NCBI GenBank assembly: GCA_035352895.1
Contig: DAOPYN010000001.1
Coordinates: 1-64,000 of the forward strand
Length of the DNA: 64,000 bases
Source of the DNA: UBA5070 sp035352895
GTDB lineage: Bacteria > Fibrobacterota > Fibrobacteria > UBA5070
Direction: 5' to 3'
The notes beneath the pieces were generated by a model, which worked only from the letters and a program-made list of their open reading frames with translations, did no database searches and was not told the DNA's origin. Positions within the stretch are counted from its first letter, which is position 1. Each line of letters begins with the position of its first letter. Shown here in pieces: positions 34,164 through 42,406 of this stretch. A program made the position numbers and the translations under genes.

Positions 34164-34877
34164 CTAGGGTCCGGTCGACACGCGCTCGGAAAGGCAGCGG
34201 CAGCCCACGCCGATTTCGGTGAGCAGATGGCGGGGCGAGCCGGGATCGGCCTCCAGCTTCCTGCGGAGATGCCCCATGTAGATGCGCAGGTAGTGGGTGT
34301 GGTCCTCGTGGCCGCGCCCCCAGACCTCCCGCAGGAGCTGGGATTGGGTGAGCATGCGCCCCTCCGCCTTGACGAGCTCCGAAAGCAGGCGGAACTCCAT
34401 CTGGGTCAGGTGCACCTCGACGTCTTCGCGGACGACCCTCCGGGCCGCGAGGTCCACCAGCACGTTCCCGAACCGGAACATCGAGGGGCTCTCCGCTCCG
34501 GGCCGGTCGGCGGTGCGCCGCAGCAGGGCCCGCAGCCGTGCCAGGAGTTCCGGCACGCCGAAGGGCTTGGTGAGGTAGTCGTCGGCTCCCAGGTCCAGGG
34601 TGGCCACCTTCTCCAGCTCGCCGCCGCGCGCCGAGAGGACCAGGACCGGGATGCGGGACCATTCGCGCAGTTCGCGCAGGAATTCCTTGCCGTCCAGGTC
34701 GGGCAATCCCAGGTCCAGGATCACCAGGTCCGGTCTGCGGCTGGCCGCCTCCGACAGGCCCAGCCGGGCGGTGCGCGCCAGGTGGGTTGCCAGTCCCTCC
34801 TGGCCGAGCACGTCCTCCAGGAGTTTCTGGATGGCTCTGTCGTCCTCGACGACCAACACGGTGCGCCCTCGATCCAT
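34164..34877 (-). CDS. kdpE: KdpE-type response regulator
   Basis: The product is 237 residues from the ATG at 34877. The receiver domain has the acidic pair in VVEDDRA, phosphoacceptor Asp in LVILDLGLPDLDG (D55), and the conserved Lys in YLTKPFG. The C-terminal winged helix ends in EDHTHYLRIYMGHLRRKLEADPGSPRHLLTEIGVG. That is a close match to the HYLRIYMGHLRQKLE...PRHFITETGIG ending specific to KdpE rather than to OmpR relatives in general. In known systems KdpE activates high-affinity potassium uptake when potassium is limiting. Here no kdpFABC is present; the next gene is a KimA-like importer. Confidence 0.92.
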   Translation of the reverse strand: MDRGRTVLVVEDDRAIQKLLEDVLGQEGLATHLARTARLGLSEAASRRPDLVILDLGLPDLDGKEFLRELREWSRIPVLVLSARGGELEKVATLDLGADDYLTKPFGVPELLARLRALLRRTADRPGAESPSMFRFGNVLVDLAARRVVREDVEVHLTQMEFRLLSELVKAEGRMLTQSQLLREVWGRGHEDHTHYLRIYMGHLRRKLEADPGSPRHLLTEIGVGCRCLSERVSTGP

Positions 34878-34913
34878 AGGAACCAAAGATGGGAATCGGT
34901 CGCGTCGAGAAGT

Positions 34914-34952
34914 CGTAAATAGCGTGCGCTTCCCGTAAACGCCGCGTAAACG
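34914..34952 (-). promoter_or_regulatory. Direct repeats CGTTTACG before kdpE
   Basis: On the minus strand CGTTTACG occurs twice with an 11-base period (34945-34952 and 34934-34941), and TTTACG recurs at 34914-34919. Repeats of this spacing are typical binding sites of OmpR/KdpE-family dimers. They lie 37-75 bases before the kdpE start, so autoregulation is likely. Confidence 0.55.
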
Positions 34953-34962
34953 GAGGGGGAGG

Positions 34963-36297
34963 TCATGTCTCGACGGGATCGGAGGGCGGAGGGGTTTCCG
35001 AGGGAAGCGCCAGGCGGACCCGGCATCCCCCTTCGGGTCGCCGGGTCACCAGGAGCTCCCCTCCGTGCGCCTTGGCGATCGCCCTGCACAGGGACAGCCC
35101 GATGCCGCCGCGGCCGCTGTCGGCGGGGAGGCGGTCGGGATCGAATCCGGGGCCTTCGTCGTCCAATCCCAGCTCCACCCGCTTGCCGCTGGATTCCGCC
35201 CAGAGGACGAGCGGGGAGCCCGATGGGGTGTGGCGCGCGGCGTTGTCCAGGAGATTGACCAGCACCCGTTCCACGAGCATCCCGTCGCACAAGAACAAGC
35301 CCATCCCGGAATCGATCCGGATGGACACGCTCCGGCCCTCCAGGGCGGCGTGGCGCTGGCGGAGCGCGCCGCCGAACAATTCCTCCGCGTCGTTCCAGTC
35401 GCAACGGATCTGGACTCCTCCGCCCTGCAGGCGGGAAAGGTCGAGCAGGTTCTCCACCAGGTCGGCCATGCGGCGCGACTCGGCGAGGATGGCCTCGGCC
35501 CGTTCGGCTTCCGCCACGAGTCCCCATCGACCCAGGGTCGCCGCGAGCCCCTGGCTTCCGGCGACGATTCCCGTCAAGGGAGTCCTGAGGTCGTGGGACA
35601 GGGTGGACAGGACGTGTCCACGCATCCGTTCCCCCTCGATGCGGAGCATCGCGTCGCGCGCCACGTCCAGGAAATGGACGCGCTCCAGGGAAAGGGCCAC
35701 CAGGGACGCCAGGGTGCGGGCCAGTTCCATGTCGGAGGCCGCTTCGGGGATGGAGGGGAGGGAGAGGTGCCCGCGCACCTTGCGGGGGGCTTGCAAGGGG
35801 ATCGTGCAGGCGCCGGCGGGGGCCGCGGCGGGGTCCGGGCTGCCCACCGCGAACCCGGGTGTCTGGCCGAGGGCGTCCTGGAAACTTCTTCTGGCGGAAT
35901 CGAGGATCTGGTCGACGGTGAGGGCGGCGGACAGGTTCCGCGCCAGGTCGGCGGTGGCCTTGGCCCGCGCGGCTTCGCGCCGGGAGACCTCGGCTTGGCG
36001 TCGGAGCATCGCGGCGAGCTGGCCCACGGCCAACGCGATCGCCAGGAACAGGGACATCGAGGCCAGGTAGGACGGTTCCACCCGCAGCGAGCCGAACGGC
36101 GGGAGGAACAACCAGTCGTAACCGACGGCCACCAGCACCGCGGCCATCGCGCCGGGCCCCCTTCCCCACAAACCGGATACGACCACCGCGCAGGACAGGA
36201 GGAGCAACTCCAGGTGGAGTTCCGGCAGGAATCGGCGCAGGGCGAGGCAGATCGAGAGAGCCGTGGTGGTGGAAAGGAAGGCCCACAGGTAGCGCAT
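34963..36297 (-). CDS. KdpD-like histidine kinase lacking the N-terminal sensor
   Basis: The product is 444 residues from the ATG at 36297 (MRYLWAFLSTTTAL). Four membrane segments in the first 100 residues match the DUF4118 domain of KdpD, including SGLWGRGPGAMAAVLVAVGYDWLFLPP. A GAF-like region follows (about 125-220), then HisKA with the phosphoacceptor in STLSHDLRTPLTGIV and an ATPase domain (NLLDNAARH, DEGPGFD, GIGLSLCRAI). The long N-terminal KdpD domain and the Usp domain of full-length KdpD (about 900 residues) are absent. It is 85 bases upstream of kdpE and 22 bases downstream of a hybrid kinase, all on one strand. Confidence 0.88.
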   Translation of the reverse strand: MRYLWAFLSTTTALSICLALRRFLPELHLELLLLSCAVVVSGLWGRGPGAMAAVLVAVGYDWLFLPPFGSLRVEPSYLASMSLFLAIALAVGQLAAMLRRQAEVSRREAARAKATADLARNLSAALTVDQILDSARRSFQDALGQTPGFAVGSPDPAAAPAGACTIPLQAPRKVRGHLSLPSIPEAASDMELARTLASLVALSLERVHFLDVARDAMLRIEGERMRGHVLSTLSHDLRTPLTGIVAGSQGLAATLGRWGLVAEAERAEAILAESRRMADLVENLLDLSRLQGGGVQIRCDWNDAEELFGGALRQRHAALEGRSVSIRIDSGMGLFLCDGMLVERVLVNLLDNAARHTPSGSPLVLWAESSGKRVELGLDDEGPGFDPDRLPADSGRGGIGLSLCRAIAKAHGGELLVTRRPEGGCRVRLALPSETPPPSDPVET

Positions 36298-36319
36298 GGG
36301 CCAAAGGTATCGATTCCTC

Positions 36320-38368
36320 CTAGTCCCGATCCAGGATCTCACGGATCTTGCAGTGGAGATCGTGGATGGAGTAGGGCTTCTGGATCAGGTCGGTCTGGAT
36401 GGCGGAGCAATCGCATCCGGTGGAATTCCCGGCCATGTATCCGGAACACAACAGGAGCCGCAGCCCCGGGAATTCCCTCCGGGCGAGCGCCCCCAGTTCG
36501 CGTCCGTCGATTCCGGGCATGACCACGTCGGTGAGCAGGAGCTGGATGGATCCCTGGTGGGTGCGCAGCAGGTCCAGGGCTTGCCAGGGATTGGTGGTGC
36601 CCACGACCTGGAAGCCCAGGTGCTGCAGGACCATGGTGGTCATCTCCAGGACATCCGGATGGTCTTCGACGACCAGGATGGTTTCCCGTACCCCGGAAGG
36701 GAGCCGTGTCCGTTGCGGTTCCTTCGATTGGGCGGGCAGGGGCTCGCAGGAGGGGAACAGGATGCGGAAGGTGGATCCTCGGCCCGGTTGGCTCGCCGCC
36801 TCGATGTGGCCTCCGTTCTGCCTCACCGCTCCCAGCACGGTGGACAGCCCCAGCCCGACGCCCTTTCCCCGCGGCTTGGTGGTGAAGAAGGGGTCGAAGA
36901 TCCTTTCCATGATGTCCGGCGGGATTCCGCAGCCCTCGTCCTCCACGACCACCGCCAAGCGATTGGAGAAGGGCGGGGCGGACGGGTCCGATCCCGTGCC
37001 CTTGCCCGGGGAATCGCAGGAGGTCGACACGCGGATGGCTTTTCCCGGGGCCGATGCCTCGGCGGAGTTGACCAGTATGTTCGACAGGATCTGTTCCAAT
37101 TGGGAGGGGTCGATCCGGATGCACGTGTCGCCGGCACCGGGAAGCCAATGGATCGCGATGTTTTCCGGAAGCGACTTCCCCGCGGATTCCAGGATGGTTC
37201 CGATGACGTCGTCCGCCTGGACGATCCGGGGCTGGATGGCGTCCTTGCTGGCGAAGGTCAGCAATTGTCGGATCAGCTCCGCGCAACGGTGGGCTGCCTT
37301 GAGGATGGCTTCCAGATCCTTGGCCGTGGACGGATCCGATGTCGTGCGCCTTTGCGCGAGCTCGGCATGCCCGAAAATCACCCCCAGCATGTTGTTGAAG
37401 TCGTGGGCGATCCCTCCGGCCATCAGGCCCAGGGCTTCCAGCTTCCGCGAATGGGCGAGGTCGGCTTCCAACTGCTGTCGTTGCAGCTGGGCCAGGTGCG
37501 CTTCCGTCACATCCCTCGCGATGCCGAAAACACTGAGGGGAGTGCCATCCGGTCCGGTTTCCAGCTTGCCGGGTTCCACCCAGACATGGCGGATGGATCC
37601 GTCCTTGTGGAGGATCCGGTAGCGTTCCGCTCCGGGGGGCAATCCTTTCCTCGCCGCGCTCACCACATCCTGGGCGCGTTGCCGGTCGTCGGGGTGGATC
37701 ACCTGGAGGACCAAGCCATCCATGCCGTTCGGTGCTTCCTCGGCAACGACCCCGAAGATCCTCAGGGTTTCCTCCGAGAAGGAAAGGCGGTTGGAAGGCA
37801 GGTGCCATTTCCACGATCCCAGGTGGCCGATCCTCTGCGACATCTTCAGGAGGGCTTCGGATTCCCGCAACGCCTCCTCGGAACGCCTGCGCACCTCGAT
37901 CTCGGCGGCGAGTTCCTCCATGCGAGCCAGGCTCAGGTGGGTGCGCACGCGGGCCATCACTTCTTCGGGTTCGTAGGGCTTGGTGATGAAGTCCACCGCT
38001 CCCGATTGGAATCCCTTGAGTTTGTCGGCGACCATCCCCAGGGCGGTCACGAAGATGACCGGGATGGGGGACGTGAGCGGATTCGTTTTCAGCCTTCGGC
38101 AGGTCTCGTAGCCGTCCATTTCGGGCATCAGGATGTCCAGGAGGACCAGCTTGGGAAGCGGGGTGGCCATCGCGCATTCCAGGGCTTCCTGTCCGCTGGA
38201 GGCTGCACGAACCGTGAAGCCCGACTTTTCCAGGATGTTTCCCAACAGGATGAGGTTCGTCGGATTGTCGTCGACGATCAGGATGGTCGCGACTTCCGTG
38301 ATCCCGCCAAGTGGCCCATCCTCGATGGCCTTTCTGTCCACTTCGGTGATGTCGCTGGGAATCTTCAC
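36320..38368 (-). CDS. Hybrid histidine kinase: REC-PAS-HisKA-HATPase-REC
   Basis: The product is about 682 residues from a GTG at 38368 (VKIPSDITEVDRKAIEDG), chosen because the frame upstream reads through the divergent promoter region and is not protein-like. Domains in order: a receiver (about 24-140; Asp in VLLDILMPEMDGYET, Lys in FITKPYE), a PAS/PAC (about 170-290), a HisKA of the NtrB-like GGIAHDFNNMLGV type, an ATPase domain (DEGCGIP, GKGVGLGLSTV) and a second receiver (Asp in LLLTDVVMPGIDG, Lys in LIQKPYS). It is soluble. Its output is not obvious. The single-domain regulator at 31449 is one possible partner. Confidence 0.9.
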   Translation of the reverse strand: MKIPSDITEVDRKAIEDGPLGGITEVATILIVDDNPTNLILLGNILEKSGFTVRAASSGQEALECAMATPLPKLVLLDILMPEMDGYETCRRLKTNPLTSPIPVIFVTALGMVADKLKGFQSGAVDFITKPYEPEEVMARVRTHLSLARMEELAAEIEVRRRSEEALRESEALLKMSQRIGHLGSWKWHLPSNRLSFSEETLRIFGVVAEEAPNGMDGLVLQVIHPDDRQRAQDVVSAARKGLPPGAERYRILHKDGSIRHVWVEPGKLETGPDGTPLSVFGIARDVTEAHLAQLQRQQLEADLAHSRKLEALGLMAGGIAHDFNNMLGVIFGHAELAQRRTTSDPSTAKDLEAILKAAHRCAELIRQLLTFASKDAIQPRIVQADDVIGTILESAGKSLPENIAIHWLPGAGDTCIRIDPSQLEQILSNILVNSAEASAPGKAIRVSTSCDSPGKGTGSDPSAPPFSNRLAVVVEDEGCGIPPDIMERIFDPFFTTKPRGKGVGLGLSTVLGAVRQNGGHIEAASQPGRGSTFRILFPSCEPLPAQSKEPQRTRLPSGVRETILVVEDHPDVLEMTTMVLQHLGFQVVGTTNPWQALDLLRTHQGSIQLLLTDVVMPGIDGRELGALARREFPGLRLLLCSGYMAGNSTGCDCSAIQTDLIQKPYSIHDLHCKIREILDRD

Positions 38369-38451
38369 GTTCCCGCCATCTTCGCATTCCGAGGTGGGAC
38401 TGGCCAATCGACTTCCTCGAAGTCGGCTTTGGATTCCTTGAACTTGACATC

Positions 38452-38476
38452 GTAAAGATTCTAAATCAAACTTTAC
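38452..38476. promoter_or_regulatory. AT-rich divergent promoter region with GTAAAG/CTTTAC dyad
   Basis: GTAAAG (38452-38457) and CTTTAC (38471-38476) form an inverted repeat with a 13-base AT-rich spacer, in the only AT-rich part of the gap between the divergent hybrid-kinase and lipoprotein genes. TTTAC is also the core of the repeats before kdpE. Confidence 0.4.
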
Positions 38477-38529
38477 AGCGGTAAGATCGGAGGGGAATGG
38501 TCCTTTTCGAGATCCAAGCGAGGTGTGTG

Positions 38530-39195
38530 ATGGCTCATCGGATGGCGGATTGGAAAACGGGTGGTTGCGGGCTTTTCCTGGGTGCGTTGCTCCTGTGCGG
38601 GTGTCCTTCCGAGGATTCACCGACCGCATCGACGTCGGCTTCCACGATCCCTGTCGCCAAGGTCGATCTGGATTCCGCGTGCAGATCGGCCGTTTCACTG
38701 GATCCGGCCGACTCCATGGGGGATGGCTCTTCCGCGAGGAATCTGCAGGCTTGCCTCGAGAGGATGGAAGGTGTCTGGACTCTCGATCCGGGAGCGTCGA
38801 CCGATCTGGAGACCGTCCTCGACAGCATGGTGGCGACCTATCCGGAATCGGTCCGATCGCAGTTGCGGGCTCGCTTGAAGTCCGTGGCCGACGTATCCGT
38901 TCAGCTGGAGATTCGCTTCGAATGGCCGAAATTGGCCGTCGGCTCCGATGGCGATCGAGGAATCCTGTCCCGCCCGGACGGAGTCGGGGTTCCGTTCGAG
39001 GAAAACGGCGAAGAAATCTGGCTGACCACGCGATGGGACTCGGGGCGTCTTGTCCAGGTGTACCAGGCTTCCGATGGTTTTCGGGAAGATGCGTTCGGAT
39101 TGGATTCCGCCGGTCGGCTCGTCCTGGTGTCCACCACGAAGGGCGACGGCATGCCGCAACCGTTGGTGGTCACCTCGCATTACCTGAGGAAATGA
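38530..39195 (+). CDS. Lipoprotein of unknown function
   Basis: The product is 221 residues from the ATG at 38530 (GAGG six bases upstream); an ATG eleven codons earlier is less likely. The signal peptide ends LGALLLCGC, a lipobox. A Ser/Thr-rich linker and a mostly beta-strand body follow, with several DSM/DLETVLDSM-type helical stretches. No family is recognised. It diverges from the hybrid kinase. Confidence 0.7.
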   Translation: MAHRMADWKTGGCGLFLGALLLCGCPSEDSPTASTSASTIPVAKVDLDSACRSAVSLDPADSMGDGSSARNLQACLERMEGVWTLDPGASTDLETVLDSMVATYPESVRSQLRARLKSVADVSVQLEIRFEWPKLAVGSDGDRGILSRPDGVGVPFEENGEEIWLTTRWDSGRLVQVYQASDGFREDAFGLDSAGRLVLVSTTKGDGMPQPLVVTSHYLRK

Positions 39196-39201
39196 CGGAG
39201 C

Positions 39202-39222
39202 GTGTACCCCAATGGGATACAC
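39202..39222 (+). terminator. Hairpin after the lipoprotein gene
   Basis: GTGTACCC and GGGATACAC pair with one bulge around a CAAT loop, seven bases after the lipoprotein stop. No T-run follows, so it is weak as a terminator. The remaining bases up to 39410 hold nothing I can recognise. Confidence 0.35.
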
Positions 39223-39410
39223 AAACACGTCTGGCGGCTTTCGGGCCGCTTCCTGCAAGACCGGAGAGGCTCCATCTTTGAAACATCGGCACGGGTCGCT
39301 TCGTCCGGAAAAGACCGGGGGGGAGGCGGGGCCAGGAACTTCCCGCGAGGGATCGGTTCCCTCAGAGGACTCCTCGACCTCTGGGGGAACCTCCCGGACA
39401 CCGATGGGGA

Positions 39411-40121
39411 TCAGTTCAACTGGCCGTCCATCTTGGTGGCCGCATCATTGATTTCGGCGGGATTGCGGGTGGGCTTGCCGTTGAAGTAGAGGGAGGGGGT
39501 TCCTTCCACTCCGACCGTTTCACCCAGTTGCATGTCGGCGTTGACGGCTTGCTGGGCGGCTTCCGACTTGCGGTCGGTCTCGAACTTGGCCATGTCCAGC
39601 TTCAGCGATTTGGCCGTGGCCACCAGGGCGGAATCCGTCAATCCTCGGAAATGGGGGGCCATCTCGAAATAGTATTCCCAGAACTTGCCCTGCTGGCCGG
39701 CGGCCCACAGGTTCTGGTGGGCGAACATGGCCTTCTCGTGGATGCTGACCAGGGGGAAATGGCGGAAGGAGATCTTGAGCGACTTGGGGTGGCTGGCCTG
39801 CAGGTTCTTGAGGACCGGAACGATCTGCGCGCAGTAGGGGCACTGCAGGTCGGTGAACAGGACCACTGTGAGAGGGGCCTTGGGGTCGCCGAAGATGGGA
39901 GTGCCCACGACGGGGATGTTGTATGTGGAATCCTGCCGAAGAATGCGTTGGCGTTCCCGCTCCACGTCCAGTCCCTTGGCGTTGAGGACCTTTTCCAGCA
40001 TCCGGACCTCGCCCACCAGGCTGTCGATGCGCTTGTGGAGGGCGATGTCTTCCGGCGAGGACTTGGATTGGGCGCAGCTGACAAGCAGGCCGAGGCCGAC
40101 GAGAACGGTTTGGATTTTCAT
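39411..40121 (-). CDS. DsbA-like thioredoxin-fold lipoprotein
   Basis: The product is 236 residues from the ATG at 40121. The signal peptide has the lipobox GLLVSC. A helical, coiled-coil-like stretch (about 22-65) precedes a thioredoxin-fold domain with the redox centre FTDLQCPYCAQ and the cis-Pro loop VEGTPSLYFNG. It belongs to the DsbA/DsbG-like Thioredoxin_4 group and probably forms or rearranges disulfides in envelope proteins such as the Cys-rich secreted products encoded nearby. It diverges from the SulP gene. Confidence 0.9.
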   Translation of the reverse strand: MKIQTVLVGLGLLVSCAQSKSSPEDIALHKRIDSLVGEVRMLEKVLNAKGLDVERERQRILRQDSTYNIPVVGTPIFGDPKAPLTVVLFTDLQCPYCAQIVPVLKNLQASHPKSLKISFRHFPLVSIHEKAMFAHQNLWAAGQQGKFWEYYFEMAPHFRGLTDSALVATAKSLKLDMAKFETDRKSEAAQQAVNADMQLGETVGVEGTPSLYFNGKPTRNPAEINDAATKMDGQLN

Positions 40122-40260
40122 GGGCGATGGGTTCCCGACTTTGGAGGTGGTGGGTAATTGGCAAAACAAGGTAAATCCAGAGGCATCACACGCTGCGGAC
40201 AACTTGCGCGCGAAGCCGGGAAAATGCCAAGAGACCGGGACGTCGCTTATTTTTTCCGAA

Positions 40261-41991
40261 ATGGCCAATTTGATTCCGACTCGCCTGGTACCGAAACTGA
40301 TCACGGTTTTGAAGGAAGGGTACGGGTGGCCGGATTTGGGTCGGGATGCCTTGGCGGGCCTGATCGTGGGAATCGTGGCGCTCCCGTTGGCCATCGCTTT
40401 CGCCATCGCCTCGGGGGTGAAGCCGGAGCAGGGGATCTACACCGCCATCATCGCCGGGTTCCTCATTTCTGCCCTGGGAGGCAGTCGAGTCCAGGTCGGC
40501 GGTCCCACCGGCGCGTTCGTCGTGATCGTCTACGGGATCGTGGCCAAGTACGGATACGATGGTTTGGCCGCAGCCACCTTGATGGCAGGTGTCATGCTGG
40601 TGCTGATGGGCGTCCTGCGGCTGGGCGGTCTGGTCAAGTTCGTCCCGTATCCGCTCACGGTGGGTTTCACCACCGGAATCGCGGTGATCATCGCCATCAC
40701 CCAGGTGCGCGATTTCCTGGGACTTACCATGGAGCAGGTTCCGGCCTTGTTCCTCCCCAAGCTCAAGGCCTACGCGTCCGCCATGCATACGCTCAATCCC
40801 TGGACCGTGGGGGTGAGCCTGCTGGCGCTGGCGATCACGATCTTCTGGCCCAAGCTGACCAAACGCGTGCCGGGGTCCCTGGTGGCCATCGTCGCCACCA
40901 CGCTGGTGGTGCAGCTGTTCCACCTGGACCTGAACCAAGGCGTCCAGACGATCGGATCGCGATTCGGCGAGGTGCCCTCCGGCTTCCCCGCCTTCCGTTT
41001 GCCCAACATCTCCTATTCCCACTTCACCGAGCTGTTCAATCCGGCCATTTCCATCGCCCTCCTGGCGGCCTTGGAATCGCTTCTGTCCGCGGTGGTCGCC
41101 GACGGCATGACCGGCCGACGGCATCGGTCGGACATGGAGATCGTGGCCCAGGGCGTGGCCAACATCGCATCGCCCTTGTTCGGAGGCATCCCCGCCACGG
41201 GTGCCATCGCGCGGACGGCCACGAACATCAAGAACGGCGCCCGCACTCCGGTGGCCGGCATGGTCCATGCATTGGTCCTCCTGGTGATCCTGCTGGTCGC
41301 CGGGAAATGGGCCTCGCTGATTCCCATGGGGACGCTGGGGGCCATCCTCCTGGTGGTGGCCTACAACATGAGCGAGCTGCACATGTTCAAGAAGCTTCTC
41401 AAGGCACCCCGCTCGGATGTCCTGGTGCTCTTGACCAGCTTCTTCCTCACGGTCCTGATCGATCTCACCGTGGCCATCGAGGTGGGATTCCTCCTGGCGA
41501 TGGCCTTGTTCATCAAGCGCATCTCCGAGGTGTCCGAAGTCCGGGAAATCACCCTGACCCTCCATGAGGGAGATGGCGACGACGATCCGGACTCCGTGGC
41601 CAAGCGAAGGGTGCCTCCCGGGGTGGAGGTCTACGAACTGTTCGGGTCGTTCTTCTTCGGCGCCGCGGACAAGTTCAAATCGGTGCTCGCCGAATCCAGC
41701 CGGTCCCCGAAGATCCTGATCCTGCGCATGCGGCACATGGTTTCCCTGGATGCCACGGGAATGCGGGCGATCGAAGAAATGCACGAGCGCTCGGTCCGCG
41801 AAAAATGGAGCCTGATCCTTTCCGGCGTCCACGCCCAGCCCATGACAGCCATGGTGCGGTCCGGGCTCGCCGACCAGATCGGAATGGACAATCTCTGTGC
41901 GAACATCGACGTGGCACTGGCACGGGCGGTGGAAATCCAGGCCGCGGGGGTGGAAAAGAAATCCGGGCCGATCGGCGCCGTCCAGGGCTAA
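40261..41991 (+). CDS. SulP family anion transporter with STAS domain
   Basis: The product is 576 residues from the ATG at 40261, with no clear ribosome-binding site. The membrane domain (about 25-420) carries the SulP signature AIASGVKPEQGIYTAIIAGFLISALGGSRVQVGGPTGAFVVIVYGIV and TGAIARTATNIKNGARTPVAGMVHA. A C-terminal STAS domain follows (about 455-565; ILRMRHMVSLDATGMRAIEEM). The substrate could be sulfate, bicarbonate or another anion, which sequence alone does not tell. A small lipoprotein gene follows after 10 bases, so it probably heads the operon at 40261-45633. Confidence 0.92.
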   Translation: MANLIPTRLVPKLITVLKEGYGWPDLGRDALAGLIVGIVALPLAIAFAIASGVKPEQGIYTAIIAGFLISALGGSRVQVGGPTGAFVVIVYGIVAKYGYDGLAAATLMAGVMLVLMGVLRLGGLVKFVPYPLTVGFTTGIAVIIAITQVRDFLGLTMEQVPALFLPKLKAYASAMHTLNPWTVGVSLLALAITIFWPKLTKRVPGSLVAIVATTLVVQLFHLDLNQGVQTIGSRFGEVPSGFPAFRLPNISYSHFTELFNPAISIALLAALESLLSAVVADGMTGRRHRSDMEIVAQGVANIASPLFGGIPATGAIARTATNIKNGARTPVAGMVHALVLLVILLVAGKWASLIPMGTLGAILLVVAYNMSELHMFKKLLKAPRSDVLVLLTSFFLTVLIDLTVAIEVGFLLAMALFIKRISEVSEVREITLTLHEGDGDDDPDSVAKRRVPPGVEVYELFGSFFFGAADKFKSVLAESSRSPKILILRMRHMVSLDATGMRAIEEMHERSVREKWSLILSGVHAQPMTAMVRSGLADQIGMDNLCANIDVALARAVEIQAAGVEKKSGPIGAVQG

Positions 41992-42001
41992 GTTTTCGCC
42001 C

Positions 42002-42406
42002 ATGGCGAAGTCCAACTTCTGGAAGGTCCTGCCGCTGGTGGTCATGTGCGGGTGCGCCGGCAAGGTCCCGCGACTCGGGGGAGACGGGGCGGCCAACATG
42101 GATGCCATCGCCAAGAAGGTGGCCCAGGACTACATCGCACGCTGCTATTCCCCTGTGGCCGAGCGCCGTGTTCCCGACGAGCTTTGCCAGTTCGAACTCT
42201 TCGAGCGGGCGGAACGCCAATGGGGCGTGGCTTTCGGAGTGGTGGAACTGAAGGCTTCGGCCAACAAACTGATGGGCATGAAGATCGAAACGGAACTTCA
42301 GCGGCTTTTGGTGTACGATCAGGCTTCGCAGCGGTATGTGGCTTCGGACACGCGCACCCGCTACGAAATCATCGCCGCCATCAAGGACAAGTACCGGATC
42401 CGCTGA
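42002..42406 (+). CDS. Small lipoprotein
   Basis: The product is 134 residues. The signal peptide has the lipobox LVVMCGC. The mature part is mixed helix and strand, with a conserved-looking FERAERQWGVAFGVVELKA stretch, and ends in KDKYRIR. No family is recognised. It starts 10 bases after the SulP gene, and its TGA is directly followed by the ATG of the next gene, so the genes are almost certainly co-expressed. Confidence 0.7.
   Translation: MAKSNFWKVLPLVVMCGCAGKVPRLGGDGAANMDAIAKKVAQDYIARCYSPVAERRVPDELCQFELFERAERQWGVAFGVVELKASANKLMGMKIETELQRLLVYDQASQRYVASDTRTRYEIIAAIKDKYRIR

Noticed and set aside
38444..38449. TTGACA as a -35 element for the lipoprotein gene at 38530
   Set aside because: No acceptable -10 hexamer lies 16-18 bases downstream; the nearest TAAATC is only 12 bases away.
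38369..38698. N-terminal extension of the hybrid kinase by 110 residues
   Set aside because: It would cross the divergent AT-rich promoter region and overlap the lipoprotein gene, and the sequence shows no domain.
39202..39489. Possible small gene after the lipoprotein gene at 38530
   Set aside because: The frame begins in a hairpin, lacks a ribosome-binding site and runs antisense into the DsbA-like gene.
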